A stretch of DNA of 64,000 bases, taken from Gnetum montanum. Lineage: Eukaryota; Streptophyta; Gnetopsida; Gnetales; Gnetaceae. The stretch is taken from contig MNCI01000556.1 of assembly GCA_015680685.1 (NCBI GenBank), positions 1,393,652 through 1,457,651 on the forward strand, written 5' to 3'. The notes beneath the pieces were generated by a model, which did not search any database, had not been told where the DNA came from, and saw nothing but the letters and a program-made list of their open reading frames with translations. Made by a program: the position numbers and the translations under genes. Each line of letters opens with the position of its first letter. The first letter of the stretch is position 1. Positions 46,430-58,200 of the stretch are shown in pieces.

Positions 46430-46784
46430 TTGCCTCTCTAAAGAGGTTGGCTTGATGTCTTCTCCACCTCCATGGTTTGCATATCTTTGCCCTTGGCTAC
46501 CTTGTGAAGTGGACATTTCCATTGCTTATCTCTCCATTCTCCATACTTGAACCACTAAATTATTTATGAGTTGCTATCATGACCCTTGTCTCCATCACTT
46601 AGGTATTTCTTGATTTTATCCTTCTCATCATCTCCTTCAATCTTCTTATCTTGGATATCCACCATATCTTATGATTTAGACTTGGATCTCTTATTAGATA
46701 TAGATCCTTTCTCCTTTCCTTTAAAAGTTTGTTTGCTTCTATTTCTAAATCCAATTAATTTCTTGATAACTTTGAGTGCCAAGT
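46430..46784 (-). pseudogene. Gag nucleocapsid part of chromovirus-like copy 2
   Basis: Basic minus-strand sequence matching 20301-20648, with the zinc-knuckle region near 46500-46560 (CPLHKV preserved, other Cys lost). It is cut at 46784 by element 3 at exactly the position where element 1 cuts copy 1. Confidence 0.72.
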
Positions 46785-47657
46785 TGATGAGTAGTGAGCA
46801 GTCTCTATGTCTAACCATACAAATCATTAGTGTTCACTAATCAATCTAGTCAAATTCCATAGACTTTAGATCTCTAACTATACTAGGTCTAGGTAGTAAA
46901 TCTAACAAATGTGATCATTCTCGTCTAAGTTTCACTTGTGAGGTGCAAAGGTATGCTTAAGTGTAACTCAAGCATATGATTTTTATCATTTTATATTTAT
47001 TAGTTAAATTTCCTACATGTTATAAATAACATAATTAAACATTTAATTAATCTAATAAATATCTAATATCTTAATTAGTCATATCATAAACATAAGTTTC
47101 CATTTACTGTACACATCTTGAATCACATTGCAACATTACTAGATTACGAAGTGTTACATGCTACTGGGATTATCAAACATTAATGTATGCTCGAAATGGT
47201 CATACTTATGTGTATTAATTAATCACTAATTAATCAAATAATTAAATGAATTAAATTAAATTACTCAAATAATAAATTCATTAAGTAAATATTAAACTAA
47301 TTCCAAGTGTTCCAAGGTTTTTGAAGAAAGCTTCTCTTTATTGCTAATCACACTAAGGTGCTTAGGTACATTAGTGCTTCAATAAAGATTTGTACATTTC
47401 TTACTTCTATTATACGCATGTAGAAAATATTCTAACTTTCAAATACAAAAACGCAAGAGCCTCAATAGGATACTAAATAACAAATGCAATAAATACAATT
47501 GGTAAGCATGTATTTATAGACAAGACAAGACACTATGTCAACAGGGTCACATCAATGTATCAAATCATGCACCAATGTGACTGCATTGATGGAATCATGT
47601 CAACAAGATTGCATAGATGGAATCCTATTGAAACACCCTCAAAAATACATTTCATCA
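46785..47657 (-). mobile_element. 3' LTR of element 3 (family B)
   Basis: 873 bp, TGATGAGTAGTGAGCAG...TTTCATCA, followed at 47658-47670 by the PPT (minus TTGTGGGGTA). Confidence 0.87.
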
Positions 47658-47899
47658 TACCCCACAATTGAATGAAAACTTTTCCTCAAGTGAACAAAAG
47701 AAAGAACAAGTTTCTTAACAAAATTTTGGGAAGGTATGGGATTATTAATTAACTAACTAACACATAAAGTAACACAAACAAATACTAAGTGCCGAAGTGT
47801 ACAAATTTACAATCATTACAAAATTTGGTATTCATGACAACAAAATTGAACACCATAACAAAATCTGATAGCACAACTTCTTTGATGTGTTTAAAGAAA

Positions 47900-50530
47900 A
47901 GAAAAAACTTCACATGGTCTCATGCAATGGAGGTTGCTAAGATTTCAAAGGATCTTCTCCTACCTCTAGTGCATGCAATTGTTGTGGTTGATGCTATGGT
48001 TGTGGCTATCCAACTATAGTTATGACTTCTAGTTAAAGATAGAAAGCATGAAGAAATGCTTTCATATAATCGTACTTACTCATGGGATCACACACGGTCC
48101 ACACGACATCACCAATGTGGATTGGTATGGGAACATCCCAATGATAGGACATTGTAGGGAACAACTCTTTGACGTTGGTAAACTAGACAATGAATTGTTT
48201 GTGTTCAATGTCAAATGCTCTATTTTCATATTGTAGCTCTTGGTAGTCATTCATTCTTTTGGATAGGTTCTCTACTATTGATTTTTAATTAGCAAACATT
48301 ACCTTGAGAACCTTGAGTTCAATGTTGGTTGTTTCTTACTTCTCTTTTGTTTCTTTATGGTACTTGAGCTCTACCTTGTATAGAAGGTATGAGTTAGCCA
48401 CTTGTTTTCACAATTCTAACCTTGGCCTTTTAGTGTTCACCATTGCCAAATTTGACTAACAAAGGTTGGCAAGATCCATGTACTCCATCATTTTCTCAAT
48501 CTGTAGCTTCTTGAGGTGGATTTTAGGTTTTTTGTATTTATTTAGTCCATCAAAGATAGGCTATCATACATAACCTCTCTATTGGAACTACTAGATGATA
48601 TCATTTTCCTTTTTCATTGCTAGTTGGATATATTTTTCATTTATGTCATTCTACAAGCCAACCTAGTCCCTTTAATGGTTATTGATCCTTTTGAATTTGA
48701 GGGCATTATTTTTCTAGTAAGAAATTTTAGTTGTAGAATTTTGGCAAATAGCATGCACCTTCTCCATCAAGAGATTTTTATTTTCTGGAGCCAACCTCCT
48801 CAATTCAATGTTTACCTTAACAATCTCCTTCTATTATTATGAGATGAATTCTATCATTTGATCCTTTTGCATCTCAACATTTTGCAAGTGATGGTTCTCA
48901 TATGTTAGCTTGATGTTCTTTTGGTGAACCTTCAACAACTCCTTTTGAATGTTGTATGTAGTGGCATCTACTAATGATTAATCAAAGATTGATGACTTCT
49001 TTCCATACTTCGCCTCTTAAAGTTTCACCTGAATCTATTAAAAATATTCATCTCATGCTACATTCTAGCTAAGTATGATGGGGTCAGCAAGGTGGGCTTT
49101 CAATTTTGCAACCTCAATAACCAATCATTAATTCTACTCTATGGCTACCTCAAGTTGGGCATTTGAAATGAGGACCTTGCTCCTAGCCTCAAGTAGCTCT
49201 AACTAGTTTGCTAAAATAGGTTTTAGGATACTAAAGATATCTAGAATTGGTTGCCTAATTCCTACTAGTTGGTCCAAAAACTCCTCATGCTAGCTTACAC
49301 TAAATTTTCTAGTTCTTGCTCCTATGAACACCTACACATATCTGAGTGTAGCAACATCTACTATAGATGTTGTAGGGATGTTGAGTGCATCAATCACTCT
49401 ATCAATGACCATCTTTGTCATTGTTTCCTACTCTTGCTGCTCCATCACTAGAATAGTTGCCTCCTCACTCTCCTCCAAGTACACTGAAATGGTAGCAGGA
49501 TTTCAAATGATTTTTGGGAATTATTGCTATTGAAAGAGGGATATCATTACCTCTTGGGTGCTAGGATTTTATCTTGCATGTACTTGTATTCTTTGAGTAG
49601 AAAACATTGGTGCTAAACTCTCCATCCTACTAATTGATCATGCCACCTCATTAAGATGACTCAATGCTATTTTGTAGATAAAGGGTTCACCACCACTTGG
49701 CCCTACCTACTGTTGCTATAGGAGTTGCTCATAGAGTTTATGCTACTCTCAATGGTAGCATTAGACTCTAGTATTGATTGTTCATGAGTGGGTGGTGGTG
49801 GTAGCTGCTCCTCTTTCAAAATCCTTCCAAGAATTTTATCTTTCATAATTTTTAACCAAAGAGGTAGTAGGAACATGTCTAATGTTGATATTCGTGTAGC
49901 AGACAATTCCTCTTCCTTTGCATAATCTCTGGATGAAAATGAAAGAAAGAATGCCTTCCTTACACAGTTTTTTTATTTGTATCACTTCTCTATCATCAGA
50001 TAGATTAGCTATGGAAGGTTGTTATGAAATTTATTACTCAAAGTGGCACATTCACGAATAGAAAAGGTTGTCACCTTGGTAGGCCTCATCATTAGATTGA
50101 GGTGGTAGGCTATCATCTTAAAATATGCATACTCTGCCATTGTAAGTGCACAATATTCCTTACAATAAACTTCATATCACTACTAGATCCACTTCTTTTT
50201 GACCATTGGGTCTTCTTGTATTTATACTTCTACAAAAGTTGCTCTAGTTTTTGGCATCTTAAGAATCTTAGAAATGGACTTCATTGAGTAGGACATAGAA
50301 ATGTCCTTAATATTCATGGTGGCATCACCCTACCTATTATTCTAGAAGAGATATGTTTCTTCCATGTACTATTCTCCACTACAAGTGAGAATGGACAATA
50401 TGGAAGAAGAATAAAGTTGAGCTTTAACATCCTCTGGAGTAAAGTCCAAGAAAGATCCAAAGTTTAGTTAAGGAAAAATTTCTTTTTGAATTTCCCTAGA
50501 CCCAATCTGCCTCAATAAACCCTCCATCAG
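47900..50530 (-). pseudogene. 3'-terminal ORF of element 3 (unknown, coiled-coil rich)
   Basis: About 870 codons, collinear with 21690-24330: an N-terminal Athila-type plant transposon-like domain (50520 to about 49900), an acidic/Pro middle, a long coiled coil (49200-48300), and a C-terminal block with SYHWDVPIPIHIGD near 48110-48150. Many stops. Conservation in four elements on two strands indicates that it belongs to the element rather than being a chance capture. Confidence 0.7.
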
Positions 50531-51214
50531 AGTGACCTCAAGGTTCGGTCTTGGTTATAGGTGTCTCATCCCAATGGCACTACTCTATTTCAACTTCTAG
50601 AATCTAATGGATAGATTCCATTTTGGGATTCTCTTGAAGAGATCCCATTACATGAGTCTTGGCTACTTGCTCTGAGGATGACTTCACTTCCTAGCCTCTT
50701 CTAGTTCTAGGCCACTTGTTCCTTGGTTGGAATGGTCCTACTTCTTGCAAAAACTTAGGTCTAGGTGGCATCTATTATCACAACATGATCAAGGATTAGC
50801 ATTTGATGTGTAACTTAGAATATTTACATAGCTTGTCTCTTGAATTAGTTATACCTATCTAAGTTGCAATCATGAAAAATTAATTATTGTAATACTATTT
50901 TATTATAATTTATAATTGAATGGCTACCAAAGTTTGTTTGAAATATTTAATGGTCATTAATTAGTCATTTTAATATTATTTTATTGGATAAACCTTGTGG
51001 GAGTTAGAAAAGTTCTGAAATTTTTTTTTTGTCAAAAACCTAAGGTTTGTGACCCCCACAACGTAGAGCTCACCTCCAATAGTTGCAAGAATAAAGAACA
51101 AGGTAAATTAGACAAGTAGTATGAAAGCTATTTTCCTTGGAAGATTCTAATCTCTAAAAATGACAAAAACTCCTTCACCATTTGTAAGCAGATGGAAAAC
51201 ATTTTAAAGTGTTA
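50531..51214. other. Leader region upstream of the 3' ORF (element 3)
   Basis: Homologous to 24340-24690 and 29831-30454. It contains AAACCTTGTGGGAGTTAG at about 50990 and CCCCCACAACGTAGAGCTCACC near 51055. Non-coding by inspection. Confidence 0.45.
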
Positions 51215-51310
51215 TGCTATATTTATATATTTTTATGGTTGCATCGATGGAATCCTATAGACAAGGTGACATCGACATAAGGGGCTACATTAACAAGGTC
51301 ATGTTGATGC
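51215..51310 (-). promoter_or_regulatory. Internal palindrome array plus TATA box upstream of the 3' ORF (element 3)
   Basis: Minus strand: GCATCAACATG, TGTCGATGTC and CCATCGATGC at 51240-51310, then a TATA box, AAAATATATAAATATAGC, at 51216-51236. This is the clearest of the three cassettes. The layout equals the U3 of the LTR, with the ORF start about 690 bases downstream. Confidence 0.55.
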
Positions 51311-52959
51311 AGCCAAAAGATAAAAATTATCCTTTTGAATAAAAATAAAGAGTTGTTGCATGTAATTGGAGTCCATAGAGATATAGAAATACCAACAACA
51401 TGAAGAAATACTTGAAGAGGACTAGATAATTCACAAAAAATAAGATTTTTTGGGAGAATGATTGGAGATAACATTAAAAGGGAATGAAAAATTGGACACA
51501 ATTGACATGGAGCATAAATGATATGAATGCGAAAATGTCTAAGGGATGAGAAACATAACTAGCCCAACAAAGGACTCTACAAGTGGATCCTCCCCATAGT
51601 AGGCTCATGCCTTTTATTTTCTCTCATAACCTCAAATCAAGGATTCTATGAACCCCATGGATGATTAATGGTTACAATAACTTAAGAACTAAATCTTGTA
51701 AGAAACTATCTATGAATTTTGACACATCAAACTAAGACATCAAATAAAACATGAAAAATGCACTAAGATGAGTTATGGAAAGCATTAGTGGATGAGGTAA
51801 AGAGTGGAATGGAGTCTTGTACCATGGTCACATGAAGTCCCTTGTGGATTTTGTTGTTAATATGACATAATAACATCCATACTTAGTCTAAATTAAAACC
51901 AACCACATTCAATGATTTTACATTAACACTCCAAGACTAGTCCACCACCTCAAGGTACAAAAATATCCCCATAGATCAATCACCATTCCTAAAAGAAAAG
52001 AGAAGAGAAGTAGGAACTAAAATGAGCCTTAGTTAAAGGGGATGTTCAAGCATGGGTAACATGTCTTTATAGTTCCATAACTAGTGCTTGTAGCCCATTG
52101 TTTTATCTAAATTGTGTGCTTTCAATTTTCAATATTTTTTATTTTTTTTTATTTTTAATTTTTGTTTTTTTTTTTCGGAGCCACACAATTCAAAGACTTT
52201 TATCTTCTTGTTATTGGTTGATAATGAAATGGTAAGAAGTCCATGGAATCACTCATGCACCCAATAGGGTAGGCAAGTATAGAGAGCATCAAATCCCTTT
52301 AAATTCACATCCTTGTCTATCCATTTAATCCTTCCCATGTTTGAAAACTAACAAGATCACAAATTCTTTATAAGTTTCATTTAAGAAGGGTCTAGATATT
52401 TCCAAAATAAGGGAACAACATAGAGTTTTGTGCATGGGTGAATGACATGGAATCACTACCTGTAATCATGAAAAGAAAACCATGTCTTGTTTATTAATAC
52501 CAAAATTCGAAGATAGAATCTAGACATTAGCAATCAAATAACATTATAGTAGAAACCACCATCAATCAATAGCTATCATTGCACTTACTCCTAATGGCAA
52601 CAAAGAAAAATAAAACAACATAAGAAAATCTTTAGAAAAATCCAAAAAAAGTAAAGTAAAACATAAAAAAATTGTAAAAAATTTAATAAATAGAAAAATG
52701 TAATAAAATTGGTGCAAGAAAAAGGTGAAAATCACTTATTAGTTCTTGATTCAAAATGGGACATCTCCCCCATGACTAAGTTCATGGCTAGGACAAGAAC
52801 TACTAATTTGGTTATATGCTTCCATGCATTTTCTGAATAGCTTGGCATTCTCATTTGTGAGCCATTGAGGGTCCTTTGGTTTAGTAACTATTTTGTGAAC
52901 CTAGTTTTTCTCACACTCTTGTCTTTTATGTTCACTATGGGTTGGTGTAGGAATTGAGT
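51311..52959. other. Spacer homologous to element 2 post-integrase region
   Basis: Matches 30660-32160. It ends near the CTCCCCCATGACTAAGTT landmark at about 52767. No RT, RNase H or integrase follows, so a deletion of about 3 kb relative to element 2 lies between about 52790 and 52960. T-rich tract at 52138-52176. Confidence 0.5.
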
Positions 52960-53250
52960 GAATACTTTTAACCTTTATCCCATATTTGTATCCTTTGTTA
53001 TTAATAATAATGCATGGAATGTTCTATCTTCCCTCAATGATAGGTTTATCTTTTATGTTTTATGTATCAGTGGTGATAGATGTTGGCTCTTGCATAGGAT
53101 TGGGAGACATTATTTTGACAACATAGGATGTTGCACCAGATTGATGAGCTAGTAGATCTATGCGTATTATTTGCTTGAGTGGGAACCATCCTAAAGAAGG
53201 AATGTTTTCTAAATTTCTATAGAGATCTGCTAATATGATCATTTCTATGT
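52960..53250 (-). pseudogene. Protease remnant of element 3
   Basis: Minus open stretch 53060-53242 and the sequence below it correspond to the N-terminal flank and part of the protease of element 2. The match stops at about 52960, where the pol deletion begins. No active-site motif is readable. Confidence 0.45.
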
Positions 53251-55260
53251 ATGTTCATAGTACAAGTGGCATTCTTCCATTGTTGTTGCACTACCAAACC
53301 TTCATGTCTTATTGGTAGTGACATATGGTGAAGGAAAGTATGAGAATATTGAGGATATGATGGAGGGTGAGAGGTGTAAGATGGTGATCACATAGAAGAT
53401 GTTGTGCACTAATGATATTTGAGAGAGTGGAAGTAGTGATTTGATGTAGATGAAGTAGAACTAGTTGGGAAAATAGGTGATTGAACATAATATCCCTATA
53501 AGTTCAGTGACAATAGGGTAGTGCTATTTTGATGATGGCCTCCCCCACGACTGTGGATTTTGCCACTGTGGTTGATACAAATTTTGAGGCTGATAAAAAG
53601 TCACTAGGATAGCATAATTGGTTATAGGATTGTAGATAATTATCTTATGATAAAGATAATTTACTAGACATTTGATTTTGTACAAACTTGGGATTCAAAA
53701 AAAATCACAATAGTCATGTGTATGCAACATGACTAGTCAATAGCCCTTTTAATTGTCATAGAGGTAAATGTCACATCCATCATCATGTTTTGTGGTTGAG
53801 TCTATAGCATCTTCACCTATAGCCATTTTACCTTTTTTATCGATAAGCATTCCTACTAGTTTCTTGGTTCTTTTTCCTCTTCTTGTTTTGATCACTTGAT
53901 TCTTTTTGTTTTATCCTCTCCTTTGCAATTTTTATATAAGTTGTAACTTTATCATTCATCAACTCTAGCATCTTATCTAGCCTTGCTTCAAGCTCATCAA
54001 TATACTTTTGTATTGGCAATGTTTATTTCGAAATCACCTCATCAAGAGCTATCTCTTTTTTTTTTCATTAAACATATGGATCCTTTTCTTTTGAAGAGTT
54101 GGATCCTAGTTATATTCATCTACATTCTCTCATTTACATAGCTCTCCTTCTTCTTTTTCAACTTGCTCAATTATCCTTTGTATTTGATGGGCTTTCAATT
54201 CAAATAATCAACCTTGGACATAAATCACAAGGGTCTCCATTGTTTCATTATGGAGCCCATCTATGATATGGAAAAGTTACTCTTTTGGAGAGAAATCATG
54301 GCCTAGACATCTATGTAGTAGCAAATATTATCTATTCAAGGCCACATCCCAAGGTTCATGATTTTCTTGCTTCCACCTTTGGATTTTTTTTCTTAGGTTG
54401 GATATGTTCACATAGGTTTGGTATTTTTCATTAAAATGTTTCAACATTGTGGACCATTGGTGAATAAAATCAAGTTTCAATGACCTATACCAAATTTCAA
54501 ATTCATCTATTAGTGTCCTAGGAAAGAGCTTAAGCTTTTTCAACTTACATTCAATGTTTTGCAAGGCACAGGCATCATGGAAGGCTTGTAAATGATATTG
54601 TGGATGAGAATTGTAGCCTTCACTAAATTTAGGGATGTTTTCCATATCAAGTTATTTGATGTAGCTATCCCTTTGATACCTTTGGGATATTTAAACTACC
54701 TTTCAAATCTCTTTCAATCCCCTAGTAGGCAACAAGGATTCATCTATATCAAGCACATCATGGTGATAATCTATATTTCTATTCATCTAATTATGATGGT
54801 CTTAGCTATGATCATTTTGATGTCTTTGCTTTTGCCCTTGGGTTTAATTGCTATCTTTATCTTAATCCCATGGTGGAGCTCTATCTCTATACCTACATTT
54901 ATCTTCATTATAATTAGACATGGAAAAGGAAGAGAAAGATGAGGAATTGGGAGAGTCACCATAGCTCATATATCTTCCCTCATGATTCCTTACTCTATCC
55001 TTTCTAGGTTTAGAGGAGGTCCTAAGGCTTCAGGTCCTCCTTGTTCTAAGACATTCTCCATCTTCTCTAGGATTTTCTACACTAGCTAAACATAGTCCTT
55101 GCATATAGTAAGGATGGGAATGAGCATATGAAACCCCTACCTGAGGTTGATCACTCCAATTCTCTACAATATAGAACCTATCATTTCTCTTATGAGTGTT
55201 TTCATCATATGATGTGTTATTGGTCCTTTTGTGAAGGAGACGTGCCTTCAATTAATAATG
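53251..55260 (-). pseudogene. Gag of element 3
   Basis: The best Gag core of the three elements. Minus open stretch 54328-54645 reads YHLQAFHDACALQN, KLKLFPRTLIDEFEIWY and WSTMLKHFNEKYQ, the capsid helices of Retrotrans_gag. The N-terminal segment is at 55030-55251. The C-terminal coiled segment (53837-54019) is Lys/Glu rich. A His/Gly-rich nucleocapsid-like remnant lies near 53540-53600. Confidence 0.82.
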
Positions 55261-55371
55261 TGTGTCACGTAAAATACTAATATTTCCAAAAAGATAAATA
55301 CTTAATACTATTACAATGATTGTTTAGTGATTTCACTATTGTTCTAGATAGCACACATAGGTAACTAAAGT

Positions 55372-55389
55372 CTCTAACAATGATGCCAA
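55372..55389 (-). other. tRNA-Asp-type primer-binding site, element 3
   Basis: Minus strand TTGGCATCATTGTTAGAG next to the 5' LTR. It differs from TTGGCGCCGTTGCCGGGG mainly by C-to-T and G-to-A changes. Confidence 0.72.
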
Positions 55390-56236
55390 TGATGAGTAGT
55401 GAGTAGTTCCTATGCCCAACCATATGAATCACTAGCATTCACTAAGTGATCTAATCAAATTTTATAGACTTAATCTCTCTAAGTACACTTGGTCTAGGTA
55501 GTGAATCTAACGAACATGATGTCTTCTTAATTTCACTTATGAGGTGCAAAGGTATGATTAAGTGTAAGTTAGCCATATGATTTTCATCATTTTATACTTA
55601 TTATTTAAATAACCTAAGTTCTAGAAATAAAATAATTAAATGTTTAATTAATCTAATAACTAACTAATATCTTAATTTTTCCTATCATAAGCATCCATTC
55701 TCATTTACCATACACATCCTAAACCATGTTGCAATGTTACTTGGTCACCAAGCATTAAGCACTACTTGGATTACCAAATGTTACTATATTCTTGAAATGA
55801 TCATACTTATGTGTATTAATTAATTACTTATTAATCAATTAATTGAATGCATTAATTTAAATTTCTCATATAATAAATCCATTAAGTAAACATTAAACTA
55901 ATTCCAAGTGCTACAAGGTTTATGAAGAATGCTCATCTTTATTGTTATTCACATTGAGATGTTCAGTTACATTAGTGCTCAAATAAAAGTATGTATGCTT
56001 CTCACTCATACTATAGGCACCTAGAAAATATTCTAACTTTCAAACAAATAAAATGTAGGAGCTTTGCTATGATACTAAACAATGGATGTCTTAAATGCGA
56101 CTAGTGAGCATGTATATATAGGCTAGATAAGATGCTTCATTTATAGGGTCATGTTAATGTATCAAGCCACTTGTCGATGTGACCATGTCAATGCAATAGC
56201 ATCCCATCAACAAATCCTAGGAAAGATGCTTCATCA
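55390..56236 (-). mobile_element. 5' LTR of element 3 (family B)
   Basis: 847 bp, TGATGAGTAGTGAGTAG...GCTTCATCA. U3 palindromes at about 56150-56215 are partly decayed (GTCGATGTGAC, CATCAAC). TATA box CCTATATATACATG on the minus strand at about 56108-56122. Confidence 0.88.
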
Positions 56237-56890
56237 AATCATAAGCCTCATCAAGGGTTTGTGCTAATAAAAAGACAACTTTTTCTAGTACATCTTTTTG
56301 AGATCTCCTAAAAATGTTGAAGCTTGCTCATACTCCTAGTTTACATTAGCTTGATGGAATAGATCACAAAATTTGATTTAAATTTTTTTTACCTCATTGT
56401 TATCTTACCTTAGGAATTTTAACTTTATAATGATTTCTTGTCACTAATGAGACTATTCAAATTTTATTTTTAACTTGTATTTCATTAGATCCCAATCTCT
56501 GATATGTTGCCTATTTCATCTTTCATAATCCTAGGACTTCCTTCTCCACCAAGTAGAAGTCATACCTTCTAATCTAGATTCAAGAATATGTATCCTAAAG
56601 TATTTCAATACCTTTTCCAACTGAAAATGTTTCTCAAGTATCTTCAGCTACCTTGCAAAAGGATTGGTGCCATCTACACCATTGAAAATATTCAACTCTA
56701 CAAATGAAAGTCATGATTCATTTTTGAATGCTCCAACAAGCCTTGTCTCATCTTCAATGTTGCGCTTTCTTGAATAAGTATTCAACACCATTGGAGTCCT
56801 TGATGTTCTTATTTTAGAAATAGGATTCCCTCTCATTGGAATCCTTGGATGATGGTTTTCTATACTCCCATAGTTAGATCAACCTTCCTC
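56237..56890 (-). pseudogene. Gag core of chromovirus-like copy 2 (5' part)
   Basis: Matches 26786-27450: the same FNGVDGTN-type start near 56670-56690 and WW-containing central block near 56530-56560. It is interrupted by stops and joined to the nucleocapsid at 46784 by the nested insertion. Confidence 0.8.
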
Positions 56891-56948
56891 TTCATCTACT
56901 CCATCTCTACTTGGACATGAAACCCCCATAGATATATTAACCTTTCTA

Positions 56949-57900
56949 TGGATACCTTAAATTAATTTATTAGAATATTACAGTATTTTTTACATAACCC
57001 ACAAGCATCCAAAACCTGTCACAATCAATCCATGTTGTAGAGCATGAGGCTCTACAACCACACAATTGTTGTTCTCAATGCAAGACACAATCAATAGAAA
57101 TATCTCCTATAACTTGGAATTAAGATCTCAACTCAAAAGTGAGACACAAGAGAATTTAACACATAGACCAACATACTAAAAATTTATCTTTGAGTTGCAA
57201 TCACCAATTATACTCATCCAATGTGCTCACCCACTCTCTCTTACCTAGATCTCCACTTTTAAGGGCATTCTCTCTTACCCCTTTGACATACAACATCTCT
57301 CTTCTTGCATACTAGCTCTCGACACTTATCATGGATGGATACATAAATAATTATGGATATTCTAAATCCTAGAAAATTTTATATTTTCCTTTCTAGATGT
57401 TTCCCACAAGGATCTATGATGCATTGAATGTTTTCCAATCAAAATGCCATGTTAGAGCTTTTTCCTTCACCGTCTTAGACATCTTTGGTTTTTCTTAGAC
57501 ATCTACTATGAAAGCATTACTTTCAGGTAAGATTCTTACTATTTTTGGTAGATGCTTATTTTGGTCCATAGATGTATATACTTCTAATTATACATCTATG
57601 GTGAGATGTTTATCTTTTCAATTAGACATCTCTCCTATAAGTCCCAAAAATAAAATGCTCATTTTGATGCCTAGAACATTTAAATACCTTCAAAAAAAAT
57701 TTCATAGGCCTTTAAGCCCCATAAACTGATCAAAATAATCCGAAAACACCTACAAACATGACAAAACATCCAAGAATATTCACCATGAAAAATCAACACA
57801 AAAACAAGACATGCTTATTTAGGTCTTCTTCAAGCACAAAAACCCAGAAAAACAACTTGTAGAACAAACACAAGGAAATTGGAAGAGGTGTTCCTACACT
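56949..57900 (-). mobile_element. 5' LTR of chromovirus-like copy 2
   Basis: About 952 bp, TGGATACC...TTCCTACACT, the full-length partner of 43011-43997. Followed by AAAAC, the right target duplication. Confidence 0.83.
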
Positions 57901-58180
57901 AAAACATTTCTTGCACTCTTTCAATATATTTTGAAAGTTTAGCGCTAAGTCCAATTCCCCAAACAACACATTTGTACAATACAATAGGATGGATGATGGT
58001 TTTAAAAAATTGTTTTTTGACCTTTTAAACCCAAAGGCCTAAATCATTACACCTATTTTATGAAATCATATAGAGCATTAAAACCTCTTGCTATTTTTTT
58101 AATTCACTTTCCCCACATGTAATTGTTCATATAAATGAGATCCAGATATTTAAATTAATTTACTATTTCCTTATTGGTAC
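57901..58180 (-). pseudogene. LINE (non-LTR) reverse transcriptase fragment
   Basis: The minus strand reads, in one main frame with stops, FKYLDLIYMNNYMWGK, a GFNALYDF block, TIIHPIVLYKCVVWG and YIERVQEMF. This is the C-terminal signature of plant LINE RTs (YLG..., LY/WGK, LYGCEVWG, IERVQ..F). The frame ends at 57901, where the chromovirus-like copy 2 inserted. The minus strand beyond the other side (below 43006) may continue it, but this is too short to be sure. Confidence 0.72.
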
Positions 58181-58200
58181 CTACAAAATGGAAGTATACA

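Larger units (their letters stand above)
46785..56236 (-). mobile_element. Athila/Tat-like element 3, nested in gag, pol mostly deleted
   Basis: A 9.45-kb minus-strand element with two family B LTRs, Gag, a protease remnant, no RT, RNase H or integrase, the internal cassette and a long 3' ORF. Target duplication CAAGT (46780-46784) versus CAAAT overlapping the right LTR end (56235-56239), with two terminal LTR bases lost. The same target in copy 1 indicates a single ancestral insertion. Confidence 0.85.
43011..57900 (-). mobile_element. Chromovirus-like retroelement, copy 2 (with nested element 3)
   Basis: Same structure as copy 1 but with both LTRs complete. Outer flanks are AAAAC at 43006-43010 and AAAAC at 57901-57905, a plausible 5-bp target duplication. 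The insertion interrupts a LINE reverse transcriptase fragment on the right. RT, RNase H and integrase core are again absent. Confidence 0.85.
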
